NCBI GenBank assembly: GCA_910575495.1
Contig: CAJTFS010000007.1
Location: 1-64,000, forward strand
Direction of reading: 5' to 3'
Origin: Bacteroidales bacterium
Lineage (GTDB): Bacteria; Bacteroidota; Bacteroidia; Bacteroidales; Rikenellaceae
DNA length: 64,000 bases
In this document: positions 1-8,931 of the stretch, piece after piece
Numbering within the stretch: position 1 is the stretch's first letter
Layout: every line of letters begins with the position of its first letter
The notes under the pieces: generated by a model
Databases searched by the model: none
What the model saw: only the letters and a program-made list of their open reading frames with translations
What the model was told of the DNA's origin: nothing
Translations under genes and position numbers: made by a program

Positions 1-61
1 GCCGGCCCCGGGCGCAAGGTCTTCCGTATCAGAAAGAGCCTGCGGGACATGCCTGCCATAA

Positions 62-227
62 TTGTCATTCTGAGCGAAGCGGATCGACGAACGCAGCGAG
101 TGCAGAGGCCGCTTGCGGACTATGCCGAGCAAGGAGGAGAAAGACAAACGAAGTGCAGTCAAGAATCTATGAGGGACAATCGGGAATCAGATTCTTCGTC
201 GATCTTCCGATCTCCTCAGAATGACGA
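62..227. repeat. MITE-like repeat with 11-bp inverted ends
   Basis: The ends GTCATTCTGAG (64-74) and CTCAGAATGAC (215-225) are perfect inverted copies about 140 bp apart. The left end continues as ...CGAAGCG, the motif of a short intergenic repeat family common in many bacterial genomes. Related sequence recurs near 34929-34968 in this window. No coding capacity is visible inside. Confidence 0.5.
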
Positions 228-433
228 ACTACTTCTTAATTGTGCATTGTGAATTCTGAATTGTGAATTGTTCACAGCTCCGCAGCAGACTGGAATGTGC
301 AACTGGCGGCAACGCGGAAAGGTAGAGGGAAAAGATGTGCGATTTGTTCGCAAATCTACCAACGTCGAATGCAAGCCGAATTCATAGAATCCGGAGCTCT
401 TAGACGGGTAATTGCAGTTTACAGAGCTAAACA

Positions 434-504
434 CCGGCTTCAGCCGGGCGAGCCGAAGCCCCGCCCTGCGGAGGCTCGCAGATACTCGCCCCGCTGGCTT
501 CGGC
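434..504. repeat. GC-rich palindromes
   Basis: CCGGCT-tc-AGCCGG is a perfect palindrome at 434-447. GCCGAAGCC (452-460) is repeated inverted as GGCTTCGGC (496-504). Both could fold in RNA or DNA. They sit inside the gene-free stretch, and their role is unknown. Confidence 0.45.
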
Positions 505-955
505 CCGAAAACAACACAGCACCGACCGAAGCAAAGCTTGCGAACTTACAACGTACGCTCTTTCTGAACGAAGCGAACGCTGCCTGCGGAGCAGCGAGTC
601 CGGCGACAGCCGAAGCGGCGAGCCTCCGCGTCGGAAGGCTGCGACTTGCGCGACACTGCGAATTGCAGAAAGCAATCTTCGAAAAACGACCGCAAACAAC
701 GCAATTCAAAGAATTGCAAAACCGCAGAACGACAAAAACCGGCGCAAAACAACCGCAAACGAACAACGATTTTCCGTAATCCTCCCGCGCCATTACGCCG
801 CCAGCGGACTGCTGAATCTACTGACCACGCTGGCGCAAGCCGTAGCCTGCACCACTCCGGGCACTCCGACTGCTTTCAGAGGAAAACCGTATGGCAGAAC
901 AAACTACCGCCGATAACGGAGCGGCAAACCTCCGAATCTATGGCTGTGCAATGTT

Positions 956-2302
956 TCAGAATACTCCCAAGTTGTCCAGGAATACCAGCAGCAGCACCGC
1001 CGGGCAGAGGTAACGCAGCAACACAGCGAAGATACGCCGTATGCGGAAGTTGAGACGTCCCTGGTTGGTGATTTCAGCCTCCAGAATCTTGGGATCGAGG
1101 CGCCAGCCCACGAAGATGCAGGTGAAGAATCCGCCCACGGGCAGCAGGATGTTGGCCGTCACGTAGTCGAGCGAATCGAAAAGGTTGAGTCCGCAGATCC
1201 GCCATCCGTCCAATATGCCGAGCGAGAGCGAGGCCAGTGCGGCCAATGCCAGGGTGCCTCCCGTAGTGGTCCAGGCGGCTCCGCGACGGCTCAGATGCCA
1301 CTCCTCGTGGAGGTAGACCGTGATGACTTCGTGCAGCGAGATGGTCGACGTGAGCGCGGCGACGACCAGCAGCAGGAAGAAAACCGACGACCACACCATG
1401 CTCAGCGGCATGCCGTTGAAGATGCCCGGCAGCGTGATGAATACCAGCGAAGGGCCCGACGACGGTTCGATGCCGGCGCTGAAAACGGCCGGAAAGATCA
1501 TGATGCCGGCCAATACGGCCACCAGCGTGTCGAGGATCGTGACGTTGAGCGCCGTGTGCCGCAGGTTGGTTTCCGGCTTGAAGTAGGATGCGTAGGTCAC
1601 CATCGTGCCGATGCCGATCGAAAGCGAGAAGAACGCCTGTCCCAGAGCCGTCAGCACCGTCGCAGCGGTCACTTTCGAAAAGTCGGGCAGCAGGAAGAAC
1701 TTCAGCCCCTCCGAGCCGTCGGGCATCAGCAGCGAATGGATCGCCAGTGCGATCAAGATGATGAACAGCAGCGGCATCAGCACTTTGGCCGACCGCTCGA
1801 TCCCTTTCTGCACGCCCATTGCGATGACGAAATGGGTGGCCAGGACGAAGACGGAGGTGTAGAGCAGCGGCCGCCACGGATTGCGGATGAAGCGTTCGAA
1901 CATGCCCGCGTACTCTTCGGCCGTCGTATATTGCGCCAGCTCGGCCGTCACCGAATGGACCATGTATTCGGCCGTCCAGCCCGAAACTACAAAGTAGAAG
2001 CCCAGAATCAGGAATGCGGCCAGCACGCTGTTGTATCCCAGGAAGCTCCACTTGTTGTCGAGTGCCCGGTAGGCACCCACGGCGTTGCGGTGCGAGGCGC
2101 GGCCCACCGTGAATTCGGCGATCATCAGCGGCAGGCCCAGCATCAGCACGCAGAGGATGTAGATGGCCAGAAAGGCCCCGCCGCCGTTGTTGCCGGCCAC
2201 ATAGGGGAAGCGCCAGATGTTTCCCAGCCCCACCGAGCTGCCTGCGGCGACCAGCACGGCGCTCAGTTTGCCGCCCAGCGTGGCGCGTTGCGTTCGATTC
2301 AT
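956..2302 (-). CDS. NSS-family sodium-dependent transporter
   Basis: The 448-residue integral inner-membrane protein is a neurotransmitter:sodium symporter (LeuT fold). Family members import amino acids or related amines with Na+. The first membrane segment carries the family signature GSSVGLGNIWRFPY at residues 21-34, whose unwound part binds Na+ and substrate. Roughly eleven hydrophobic helices follow, about the usual number for bacterial members. The substrate cannot be told from sequence. It lies 38 bp downstream of the cytidylyltransferase gene on the same strand and could be co-transcribed, though no functional link is evident. The ATG start gives the normal short cytoplasmic lead before helix 1. 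Confidence 0.9.
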   Translation of the reverse strand: MNRTQRATLGGKLSAVLVAAGSSVGLGNIWRFPYVAGNNGGGAFLAIYILCVLMLGLPLMIAEFTVGRASHRNAVGAYRALDNKWSFLGYNSVLAAFLILGFYFVVSGWTAEYMVHSVTAELAQYTTAEEYAGMFERFIRNPWRPLLYTSVFVLATHFVIAMGVQKGIERSAKVLMPLLFIILIALAIHSLLMPDGSEGLKFFLLPDFSKVTAATVLTALGQAFFSLSIGIGTMVTYASYFKPETNLRHTALNVTILDTLVAVLAGIMIFPAVFSAGIEPSSGPSLVFITLPGIFNGMPLSMVWSSVFFLLLVVAALTSTISLHEVITVYLHEEWHLSRRGAAWTTTGGTLALAALASLSLGILDGWRICGLNLFDSLDYVTANILLPVGGFFTCIFVGWRLDPKILEAEITNQGRLNFRIRRIFAVLLRYLCPAVLLLVFLDNLGVF

Positions 2303-2340
2303 ATCCGTCTCAACCTAACTTGATCTCTGTGCTTTGTTCC

Positions 2341-2991
2341 TCAGTGCATTCCGCGCGCCGAGGCTATGACTTCGGCCATGGCGAAGTCTTCGGGATAGTC
2401 GATGTCCATGCCTTCGATCCGGTCGACGACGGCCATGTAGGGGCGGTCGCCGATGCGGCGGCGGCGTTCGCACCACAGCGGGCGCGGGAAGATGAAAAAG
2501 GCGCTCGTTTCGATGTAGACCGGTTCGATGGTCTGCGTGCGGGGAATGTTGTCGGGCGAGTAGTTGAGCGGGCGGCCTTCGTACCAGGCGAAGGTCTGTA
2601 TCTTCTCCGCGCTGAATGCCGAATCGCAGTTGCCCGACCGTACCTGTTCCAGGGCTTCGTCGATCGTCTCCGGGCGGATGAAGGGCGAGGTCGCGTGTGC
2701 CAGCACATAGAGGTCGGCATGCACTTCGGCCGTGAAAGCGTCGTATATCTCGGCGCCCAGCGTGGTGTCGCGGTCGAGCCGCTCGGGGCGCTGCAGGAAC
2801 CGTACCCCTTCCGGCAGCAGCGGACGGATCGTCTCGTTGCTGCAGTAGACATAGGTTTCGTCGATGCCCTGCGTGCGGAGCAGGGCCCGGAGTATGTGGC
2901 ACAGCAGGGGTTCGCCGCCCAGCAGGCGCAGGTTCTTGCCCTCGACGCGCTGGCTGTTCAGACGGATGGGTACGAATGCTACGGTTTTCAT
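2341..2991 (-). CDS. CMP-sugar synthetase-like cytidylyltransferase
   Basis: The 216-residue protein resembles acylneuraminate/KDO cytidylyltransferases (NeuA/KdsB fold), which join CMP from CTP to a nonulosonic acid or similar sugar acid for surface glycans. The N terminus has the nucleotide-binding start, VPIRLNSQRVEGKN at about residues 7-20, related to the family's arginine/lysine-rich loop. A later ATSPF segment is also family-like, and DIDYPEDF near the C terminus resembles the family's ending. Length is typical for the short members. Only 3 bp separate it from the upstream LuxE-like gene, so the two are probably translated from one message. The sugar substrate is unknown, and no sugar-synthesis genes lie nearby. 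Confidence 0.75.
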   Translation of the reverse strand: MKTVAFVPIRLNSQRVEGKNLRLLGGEPLLCHILRALLRTQGIDETYVYCSNETIRPLLPEGVRFLQRPERLDRDTTLGAEIYDAFTAEVHADLYVLAHATSPFIRPETIDEALEQVRSGNCDSAFSAEKIQTFAWYEGRPLNYSPDNIPRTQTIEPVYIETSAFFIFPRPLWCERRRRIGDRPYMAVVDRIEGMDIDYPEDFAMAEVIASARGMH

Positions 2992-2994
2992 CGG

Positions 2995-3963
2995 TTATTG
3001 TACTAAAAGGTTGCAGCCCCGGATTTCGGCGCGGTCGATGCGGCCTTCGATTTCGAACGAGCCGTCGGCCAGCACGCGGCCCACGTCCTGCGTCTCGATG
3101 AAGGCGCACGACCAGCGGTTGGCCAGGTCGGCGATGTTGAGTCCTCCGCGGGCGCCTGCTGCGAGACGGTCGAACGGGTCGTTCACGTCGCGCGTCGTCA
3201 CCCGCATCCAGCCCGGGCAGCGGAAGCGGTTGCCTCCCTGCGAGTAGGCTTGCGAGGTCAGTTCGGCCATGCCGTACTCCGAGTGGATTTCCGCAACGCC
3301 GAATGCTTCGCAGAGTATTTCGTGCAGGCGTTCCTTGGCCACTTCCTCGCGGTAGCCTTTCATGCCGCCCGTCTCCATCACGACGGTGTTTTGCAGTTTC
3401 GGTGCGTAGCGTTCCGCCAGTTCCAGCAGGGCATAGGTCACGCCCAGAAGGATTTTGGGTTTCGGGTCCGCCGCCATGTCGCGCAGCAGGGCTTCGTGGT
3501 CGTCGAGGTAGAAGCCGCCCGAACCGCAGTCGCCGATCAGCCGGTCGGCCATGTAGACCAGCGACGAGCCTTTGCGCCGCAGGTAGTTGGGCAGCAGGGC
3601 GTAGAGGCTCCATCCGGCCGGTTCGCCGTAGAAGGTGCGGAACGAGGCCCTGAACGCCTCTTCGTACATCGCCAGCGAGCGCATCGGGTGGCGCGAAGGG
3701 GTCATGCCCGTGGTCGACGACGAGGTGAAGACGGCTTCCGGTTCGCATCCGCCGCAGTAGACGTTGTGCGTCTTGAATAGTTCGATCGGCAGGTAGGGAA
3801 TCCCGGCGAACGTCCGCACTTCTTCCGGCCGGATGCCTGTCAGCGACAGGTATTCGCGGTAGGGCGGGCACTCCGCCGCCTGGAAGCGGAAAAGTTCCAG
3901 CGCCGCCGCTTCGAATTCCGCGTCGGTCCTGATGCCGAATATGTCGTGTGTTGCGTTCTTCAT
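2995..3963 (-). CDS. LuxE/PaaK-type acyl-activating enzyme
   Basis: The protein has 322 residues from the ATG at 3963; an in-frame ATG at 4032 would add 23 residues unlike the family. It belongs to the ANL adenylating superfamily, closest to LuxE acyl-protein synthetase domains. Visible motifs are the Ser/Thr/Gly phosphate loop TSSSTTG (80-86), a central ETGGMKG, EYGMAELTSQ (the motif that contacts the adenylate), and DVGRVLADG followed by an IEGRIDRAEIRG hinge at the C terminus. Such enzymes activate a carboxylic acid as acyl-AMP and pass it to a thiol. Paired closely with a CMP-sugar-synthetase-like gene, it may supply an acyl group for a glycan; that is inference. Confidence 0.75.
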   Translation of the reverse strand: MKNATHDIFGIRTDAEFEAAALELFRFQAAECPPYREYLSLTGIRPEEVRTFAGIPYLPIELFKTHNVYCGGCEPEAVFTSSSTTGMTPSRHPMRSLAMYEEAFRASFRTFYGEPAGWSLYALLPNYLRRKGSSLVYMADRLIGDCGSGGFYLDDHEALLRDMAADPKPKILLGVTYALLELAERYAPKLQNTVVMETGGMKGYREEVAKERLHEILCEAFGVAEIHSEYGMAELTSQAYSQGGNRFRCPGWMRVTTRDVNDPFDRLAAGARGGLNIADLANRWSCAFIETQDVGRVLADGSFEIEGRIDRAEIRGCNLLVQ

Positions 3964-4113
3964 CGGAGGTCGTGTGGCATCTGCTGTATTCTTGTTTTTG
4001 CCGGTTCCGAGTGTGTCGTGCCGGTTTTGCAATGGCCGTGGTCGAAACTATCTTCTTCCCGTTCCGGTAGGGTGCACAAAATGGCTGTCTTTCCGGTTCT
4101 TCAGAGGTGTCCG

Positions 4114-4155
4114 GAAACCATAATCGGAACCCGCGGGTTCCGATTATGGGGTTTC
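4114..4155 (-). terminator. long hairpin after infC
   Basis: A 14-bp perfect stem (4118-4131 with 4136-4149) closed by a CGCG loop lies just downstream of infC, with extra GAAA/TTTC pairing outside. The T run is weak on the minus strand, so it may be a terminator or an mRNA 3'-end stabiliser. It separates infC from the LuxE-like gene. Confidence 0.55.
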
Positions 4156-4171
4156 ATGCTGCCGCAAACGA

Positions 4172-4777
4172 CTATTTCTTGTTTTTCGGAGCGAGCATCA
4201 TGTTCATCTTCTTGCCGTCAAGCTTGGGCATCATCTCCACCTTGGCGACCTCCTCGAGGTCGGTGGCGAAGCGCAGGAGCAGAATCTCGCCCTGCTCCTT
4301 GAAGACGATCGAGCGGCCGCGGAAGAAGACATAAGCCTTGACCTTGGACCCTTCCTTGAGGAAGTTGGTCGCGTGTTTGAGCTTGAAGTTATAGTCGTGG
4401 TCGTCGGTCTGAGGCCCGAAGCGAATCTCCTTGATGGTGACCTTCACCTGGTTGGCCTTCAGTTCCTTGGCTTTCTTCTTCTGCTGGTAGAGGAACTTCT
4501 GGTAGTCGGCGATGCGGCAGACGGGAGGATCGGCCTTGGGCGAAATCTCGATCAGGTCCAGCTCCATCTCGTCGGCCAGACGCAGGGCGTCGCGGATCGA
4601 CAGAACCTGCGGCTGTTCGATGTTTTCGCCCACCACGCGCACTTCGGGAGCGGTGATCTCCGAGTTGATGCGGTGGGGATTCTCCTTGACAGGCGGGCGG
4701 CGTCCGCCCATGGCCGGTTTCGGTCGGTTGTTCCCGGGGTTGAACGGCCTCGGCGGGAACGGTTTCGGTGCTGCGAT
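4172..4777 (-). CDS. infC: translation initiation factor IF-3 (possible AUC start)
   Basis: IF-3 binds the 30S subunit and proofreads start codons and initiator tRNA. The conserved N-domain ([16 protein letters not shown]) and C-domain ([23 protein letters not shown]) are complete. The first ATG is at 4711, giving 179 residues. In the same frame the sequence stays open for another 22 codons to an ATC at 4775-4777, with a TAA five codons further upstream. Those 22 codons read [20 protein letters not shown] and on, a Pro/Asn/Arg-rich run that matches the composition of the following [10 protein letters not shown]. In many bacteria infC begins with a rare AUU/AUC codon used for autoregulation, so I set the gene to 4777; 4711 is the fallback. 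It lies 53 bp after thrS. The usual partners rpmI and rplT are not next to it. Confidence 0.85.
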   Translation of the reverse strand: MAAPKPFPPRPFNPGNNRPKPAMGGRRPPVKENPHRINSEITAPEVRVVGENIEQPQVLSIRDALRLADEMELDLIEISPKADPPVCRIADYQKFLYQQKKKAKELKANQVKVTIKEIRFGPQTDDHDYNFKLKHATNFLKEGSKVKAYVFFRGRSIVFKEQGEILLLRFATDLEEVAKVEMMPKLDGKKMNMMLAPKNKK

Positions 4778-4830
4778 AGTTGTAGTGTATTAGTGTGTGT
4801 TACAATCTGTTGCGGCCTATGTCGCAATCG

Positions 4831-6783
4831 TTATTCCTTTTTCAGCTTGTTGGCTTCCATTTCGTCCTTGACCAGCGAGGTCATGCGGTCGCGGAAAGCC
4901 TCCATCGTCATCTGGCCCTGGTCGCCGTCGCCTTGTGCGCGTACGGAAACCAGTCCTTCGGACGCTTCCTTTTCGCCCACGATCAGCAGGTAGGGGATGC
5001 GTTTGAGTTCGTTGTCGCGGATTTTGCGGCCGATCTTCTCGTTGCGGTCGTCGATCTGCGCGCGGATGTCGTTGACGTTGAGATAGTCGACCACTTTCTG
5101 CGCATAGTCGTTGAACTTCTCCGAGATCGGCAGCACCACCACCTGGTCGGGCGAGAGCCACAGCGGGAACTTGCCGCCCGTGTGCTCCAGCAGCACGGCC
5201 ACGAAGCGTTCCATCGAGCCGAACGGCGCGCGGTGGATCATGATCGGGCGGTGCAGTTTGTCATCGGCACCCTTGTAGGTCAGGTCGAAACGCTCGGGCA
5301 GGTTGTAGTCCACCTGGATCGTTCCCAGCTGCCATTTGCGGCCGATGGCGTCCTTGACCATGAAGTCCAGCTTGGGTCCGTAGAAAGCGGCTTCGCCGTA
5401 TTCCACCACCGTGTTGAGGCCTTTCTCCTTGGCGGCCTGCATGATGGCCGATTCGGCTTTCTCCCAGTTCTCGTCTGAGCCGATGTACTTTTCGCGGTTG
5501 TTGGGATCGCGCAGCGAAATCTGTGCCGTGTAGTTGTCGAACTTGAGCGTGCGGAAGATGTAGAGCACGATGTCGATCACGCGTTCGAACTCTTCCAGCA
5601 GTTGGTCGGGGCGCACGAAGAGGTGGGCGTCGTCCTGCGTGAAGCCGCGTACGCGCGTCAGGCCGTGCAGCTCGCCCGACTGTTCGTAGCGGTAGACGGT
5701 GCCGAATTCGGCCAGACGGACGGGCAGCTCCTTGTAGGAGCGGGGCTTCGAACGGTAGATCTCGCAGTGGTGCGGGCAGTTCATCGGTTTGAGCAGATAC
5801 TCCTCGCCTTCGATGGGCGTGTGGATCGGCTGGAACGAATCCTTGCCGTATTTGGCATAGTGGCCCGAGGTCACGTAGAGTTCCTTGTTGCCGATGTGGG
5901 GGGTGATGACCTGCTGGTAGCCGTACTCCTTCTGCACGCCGCGCAGGAACTGCTCCAGCCGGTCTCTGAGCGCGGCGCCCTTCGGCAGCCACAGCGGCAG
6001 GCCCTGGCCCACGCGCTGCGAGAAGGTGAAGAGTTCGAGGTCCTTGCCCAGCTTGCGGTGGTCGCGTTTCTTGGCCTCCTCCATCATGACGAGGTATTCG
6101 TCGAGCATCGACTTCTTGGGGAAAGCGATGCCGTAGATGCGGGTCAGCATCTTGTTCTTCTCGTTGCCGCGCCAGTAGGCACCCGCCACCGAGGTCAGCT
6201 TGATGGCCTTGATATAGCCCGTGTTGGGGATGTGCGGACCGCGGCAGAGGTCGGTGAATGCGCCGTTGGTGTAGAACGAGATGGTGCCGTCCTCCAGGTC
6301 GGAGATCAGCTCCACCTTATAGGGGTCGCCTTTTTCGGTGAAGGTCTTCAGCGCTTCGGCCTTGGGCACTTCGCGGCGGACGAGCTCCTCCTTGTTGCGT
6401 GCCAGCTCCTGCATCTTCTGTTCGATCTTCTCCAGGTCGGCTTCCGTGATGGGCGTCGGACAATCGACGTCGTAGTAGAATCCGTTTTCGATGGCCGGGC
6501 CGATACCGAAGCGGATGCCCGGGTAGAGCGCTTCGAGCGCCTCGGCCAGCAGGTGCGACGACGTGTGCCAGAAAGCGTGCTTGCCCTCGGCATCGTCCCA
6601 TTTGTAGAATCTGACCGAGGCATCCTCCTCGATCGGGCGCGTCATGTCGGTCGTTGCGCCGTTTACCGAAGCGGCCAGGGAGTCGGCAGCTAAACGAGGG
6701 CTGATACTCTCCGCGATCCGGTAGGCAGTCGTTCCCTTTTCGAACTCGCGGACCGAGCCGTCGGGAAAAGTGATTTTGATCAT
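4831..6783 (-). CDS. thrS: threonyl-tRNA synthetase
   Basis: This class II synthetase of 650 residues charges tRNA-Thr in the cytoplasm. Domains in order: TGS (about 1-62), the editing domain with HTSSH at 73-77 that hydrolyses Ser-tRNA-Thr, a catalytic core (about 250-540) with the zinc ligand segment MNCPHHCE and the motif 2 region [11 protein letters not shown]...R, and an anticodon-binding domain to the C terminus. Length is the full bacterial size. It is followed by infC, the order seen in Bacteroidetes. A TAACTTTG box about 86 bp upstream of the ATG is a candidate promoter. No T-box-like leader was recognised. Confidence 0.97.
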   Translation of the reverse strand: MIKITFPDGSVREFEKGTTAYRIAESISPRLAADSLAASVNGATTDMTRPIEEDASVRFYKWDDAEGKHAFWHTSSHLLAEALEALYPGIRFGIGPAIENGFYYDVDCPTPITEADLEKIEQKMQELARNKEELVRREVPKAEALKTFTEKGDPYKVELISDLEDGTISFYTNGAFTDLCRGPHIPNTGYIKAIKLTSVAGAYWRGNEKNKMLTRIYGIAFPKKSMLDEYLVMMEEAKKRDHRKLGKDLELFTFSQRVGQGLPLWLPKGAALRDRLEQFLRGVQKEYGYQQVITPHIGNKELYVTSGHYAKYGKDSFQPIHTPIEGEEYLLKPMNCPHHCEIYRSKPRSYKELPVRLAEFGTVYRYEQSGELHGLTRVRGFTQDDAHLFVRPDQLLEEFERVIDIVLYIFRTLKFDNYTAQISLRDPNNREKYIGSDENWEKAESAIMQAAKEKGLNTVVEYGEAAFYGPKLDFMVKDAIGRKWQLGTIQVDYNLPERFDLTYKGADDKLHRPIMIHRAPFGSMERFVAVLLEHTGGKFPLWLSPDQVVVLPISEKFNDYAQKVVDYLNVNDIRAQIDDRNEKIGRKIRDNELKRIPYLLIVGEKEASEGLVSVRAQGDGDQGQMTMEAFRDRMTSLVKDEMEANKLKKE

Positions 6784-6868
6784 TGCGTTGCTGAAGTTTG
6801 GTTGCGGGCCTCGGGCGCTTCCACAATTACGAGACGGAATACGTCCTCGGGAGTCCGGTTTTACGTTG

Positions 6869-6876
6869 CAAAGTTA
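6869..6876 (-). promoter_or_regulatory. -7 box candidate for thrS
   Basis: On the minus strand this reads TAACTTTG, matching the Bacteroidetes -7 consensus TAnnTTTG. It lies about 86 bp ahead of the thrS ATG. No good TTTG -33 element is found at the right distance, so the call is tentative. Confidence 0.4.
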
Positions 6877-6949
6877 TAAATAAAAAGTGAAACACGGAAG
6901 CATGCGGCAAAGGAATTGACGACCAGGTGCTTTGCGGACGTAAAACACG

Positions 6950-7567
6950 CTATCGGCATTGTTCGGGGAGCGGCCACGGATTGCGGATGTATTCCGGGTG
7001 GGGCGGTACGCCGATGGGCCGGGCCGGCACTCCGGCCACGGTCGTCTCCGCCGGGACGTCGCGCGTGACGACGGCTCCCGCACCGATGCAGGCGCCCGGA
7101 CCGATCTCTACATGGTCCACGATGCAGGTGCCGGGTCCGATGTAGACCCTGTCGCCTATGACGGCGGCCGGGGCGGGGACGTTCGACCCGATGGAAGTCA
7201 GCTGGCCCATGTTGACATTGTTGCCGATGACGGCACCCGGCGTGATGACCGTGCCGCAGCAGTGCTGGAGGTAGAATCCGTAGCCGATGCGCGTGCGCGG
7301 CGGGATCAGCAGCCCGTAGCGTTTGTAGCGGTGGGCCATCATCTTGGTGAAAGGGTAGAGCCAGCCCTTGTGCTGCGAGAGCCGGAACCAGAACGAGAAG
7401 CCGACGGAGGTGCGCGTCAGACCGCCCAGCCAGATGCGGAAGAGGCCGTGGCGCCTGCCGCTGTGGCGGAAGTAGTCGGAGCGGATGAGTTCGGCGCAGT
7501 CGCGGTAGCTGCGGGGTACGGGCACGGTCACTTCTCCCTCCCCGATCCGGTATTTCTCGAAGTCCAT
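6950..7567 (-). CDS. serine acetyltransferase-like hexapeptide protein
   Basis: The protein has 205 residues from the ATG at 7567. The second half is a left-handed beta-helix of hexapeptide repeats ([36 protein letters not shown] and on), with the serine acetyltransferase-like end [20 protein letters not shown]. The N-terminal half is a short helical region, smaller than in classical CysE. It probably acetylates serine for cysteine synthesis, or a sugar in surface glycan synthesis, since this subgroup includes both. It starts 44 bp after pdxA ends, likely the same transcript. The acceptor cannot be decided from sequence. Confidence 0.8.
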   Translation of the reverse strand: MDFEKYRIGEGEVTVPVPRSYRDCAELIRSDYFRHSGRRHGLFRIWLGGLTRTSVGFSFWFRLSQHKGWLYPFTKMMAHRYKRYGLLIPPRTRIGYGFYLQHCCGTVITPGAVIGNNVNMGQLTSIGSNVPAPAAVIGDRVYIGPGTCIVDHVEIGPGACIGAGAVVTRDVPAETTVAGVPARPIGVPPHPEYIRNPWPLPEQCR

Positions 7568-7611
7568 GGAGTGCGGTTCTGTTATGCGTTGTCGTCGATG
7601 GATTGTTCGGC

Positions 7612-8706
7612 TTATCTTTCTCGCTCCGGACGTGTCTGTTCCCTGGCCGACGAGTCGCGGTTGTTGCGTTCGCGCTCGGCACGGGGGAGCGGATCGGCCG
7701 ACCAGCGCGTCCAGGCGCGGCGGTGTCCCACGATGTCGATGGCTGCATAGATGGCGTTGCGCATCGACTGCGCGTCGGCCTTGTCCTGCCCCGCAATGTC
7801 GAAAGCCGTGCCGTGGTCGGGCGATGTGCGTACTTTCGACAGCCCGGCCGTGAAGTTCACGCCGTCGGGCGAGAGGCTCTTGAAGGGGGCCAGCCCCTGG
7901 TCGTGGTACATGGCCAGGATGCCGTCGTAGCGGGCGTAGCCGCCCCCGGCGAAAAGCCCGTCGGCCGCAAAGGGGCCGAACGCCAGGATTCCCTGTCCGT
8001 AGGCTTCGACGATGGCGGGCTTGATGATCTCCTCTTCTTCGGTGCCTAACAGGCCGCCGTCGCCCGCGTGGGGATTCAGCGCCATGACGGCGATGCGGGG
8101 TTCCACGATGCCGAAGTCTTCGATCAGCGTGCGGCGCATCGTCTGCAGGTCGCGGACGATCTTCTCCCGGGAGATGCTGCGGCTGATCTCCGAGACGGGT
8201 ATGTGCTTGGTAACCAGTCCTACACGCAGAATGTCGCTGCATAGGACCATCAGCGGTTCGCCCTCCAGTTCGGCGCCCAGAAATTCGGTGTGGCCCGTAT
8301 GGCGGAAGTCGTCGCTCTGCACCGTCTCCTTGTCGAAAGGCGCCGTCACCAGGGCGTCGATGCGTCCCTCTTTCAGTTCCTGCGTGGCCCGGCGCAGCGC
8401 TTCCACGGCCGCACGGCCCGCTTCGGGCGTCGCCTGACCCGGCGTCACCTGCTCCACTTCGCCGCAGGCCACCAGATTCACCTTGCCGCTGCGTGCTTCG
8501 TGGCCCGAGACGACCGGATTCAGCGCGGCTTCTTCCATGCCGGCCAGCAGTTTGCGGTAGTGTTCGGCCGCGCGGGGCGAGCCGTAGATCACCGGTGTGC
8601 ACAGCTCGGTCATGCGCGTGTCGGCCAGTGCTTTGAGAATCACTTCCCAGCCTATGCCGTTCGGATCGCCCTGGGCGATGCCTATCTTGAGTTTCTGTTC
8701 GGACAT
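7612..8706 (-). CDS. pdxA: 4-hydroxythreonine-4-phosphate dehydrogenase
   Basis: PdxA oxidises 4-phosphohydroxy-L-threonine with NAD(P)+ in the DXP-dependent route to pyridoxal phosphate. The 364-residue protein starts [13 protein letters not shown] and carries the metal-site segments [16 protein letters not shown] and [11 protein letters not shown]. The C terminus has a short charged tail (rich in Arg/Glu) beyond the family end. A strong promoter with TTTG, 20 bp, TATTTTTG lies directly upstream, so this gene probably heads the transcript with the acetyltransferase gene. Confidence 0.95.
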   Translation of the reverse strand: MSEQKLKIGIAQGDPNGIGWEVILKALADTRMTELCTPVIYGSPRAAEHYRKLLAGMEEAALNPVVSGHEARSGKVNLVACGEVEQVTPGQATPEAGRAAVEALRRATQELKEGRIDALVTAPFDKETVQSDDFRHTGHTEFLGAELEGEPLMVLCSDILRVGLVTKHIPVSEISRSISREKIVRDLQTMRRTLIEDFGIVEPRIAVMALNPHAGDGGLLGTEEEEIIKPAIVEAYGQGILAFGPFAADGLFAGGGYARYDGILAMYHDQGLAPFKSLSPDGVNFTAGLSKVRTSPDHGTAFDIAGQDKADAQSMRNAIYAAIDIVGHRRAWTRWSADPLPRAERERNNRDSSAREQTRPERER

Positions 8707-8725
8707 GTCGTTTGCTTTATCATTA

Positions 8726-8757
8726 CAAAAATAGTGCGTAAGAAGCGGATTGCCAAA
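8726..8757 (-). promoter_or_regulatory. promoter of pdxA
   Basis: On the minus strand, TTTG (8757-8754), a 20-bp spacer and TATTTTTG (8733-8726) match the Bacteroidetes housekeeping consensus at both boxes. The transcription start would lie about 15 bp ahead of the pdxA ATG at 8706. The 8758-8931 remainder of this gap shows nothing else. Confidence 0.7.
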
Positions 8758-8931
8758 TTTATCGGGCGGTTTTTGGCCGGGAATCTTGCGGGGCGTGCGG
8801 ACTTCCTCGGCCGGATACTCCCGGGCACCCGGTCCGTCGTGCCGCTTGCGTCGTGCGGGCGGGTGCCGGCGGACTGCCGTTGGGGCGGGAAGCCGGTGTC
8901 TGGCCTTTTCCCTCCCCTCGGATCCGCGGCG

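Larger units (their letters stand above)
1..955. other. gene-free, repeat-rich stretch
   Basis: I see no convincing gene here. The open frames in this stretch are low-complexity, rich in Arg/Ala/Gln, overlap one another on both strands and show no domain or signal peptide. What it does hold is repeats: an 11-bp inverted pair at 64-74 and 215-225, an AT-rich 'attgtgaattctgaattgtgaattg' type tract around 238-272, and GC-rich palindromes at 434-447 and 452-504. It lies downstream of the NSS transporter gene that ends at 956. A decayed gene or repeat cluster is possible, but I could not trace one. Confidence 0.6.

Noticed and set aside
297..1053. Overlapping open frames in the first kilobase
   Set aside because: Low-complexity products, mutual overlap, no conserved motif. 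The sequence around 780-900 reads smoothly in one frame but has no start and cannot be tied to a family.
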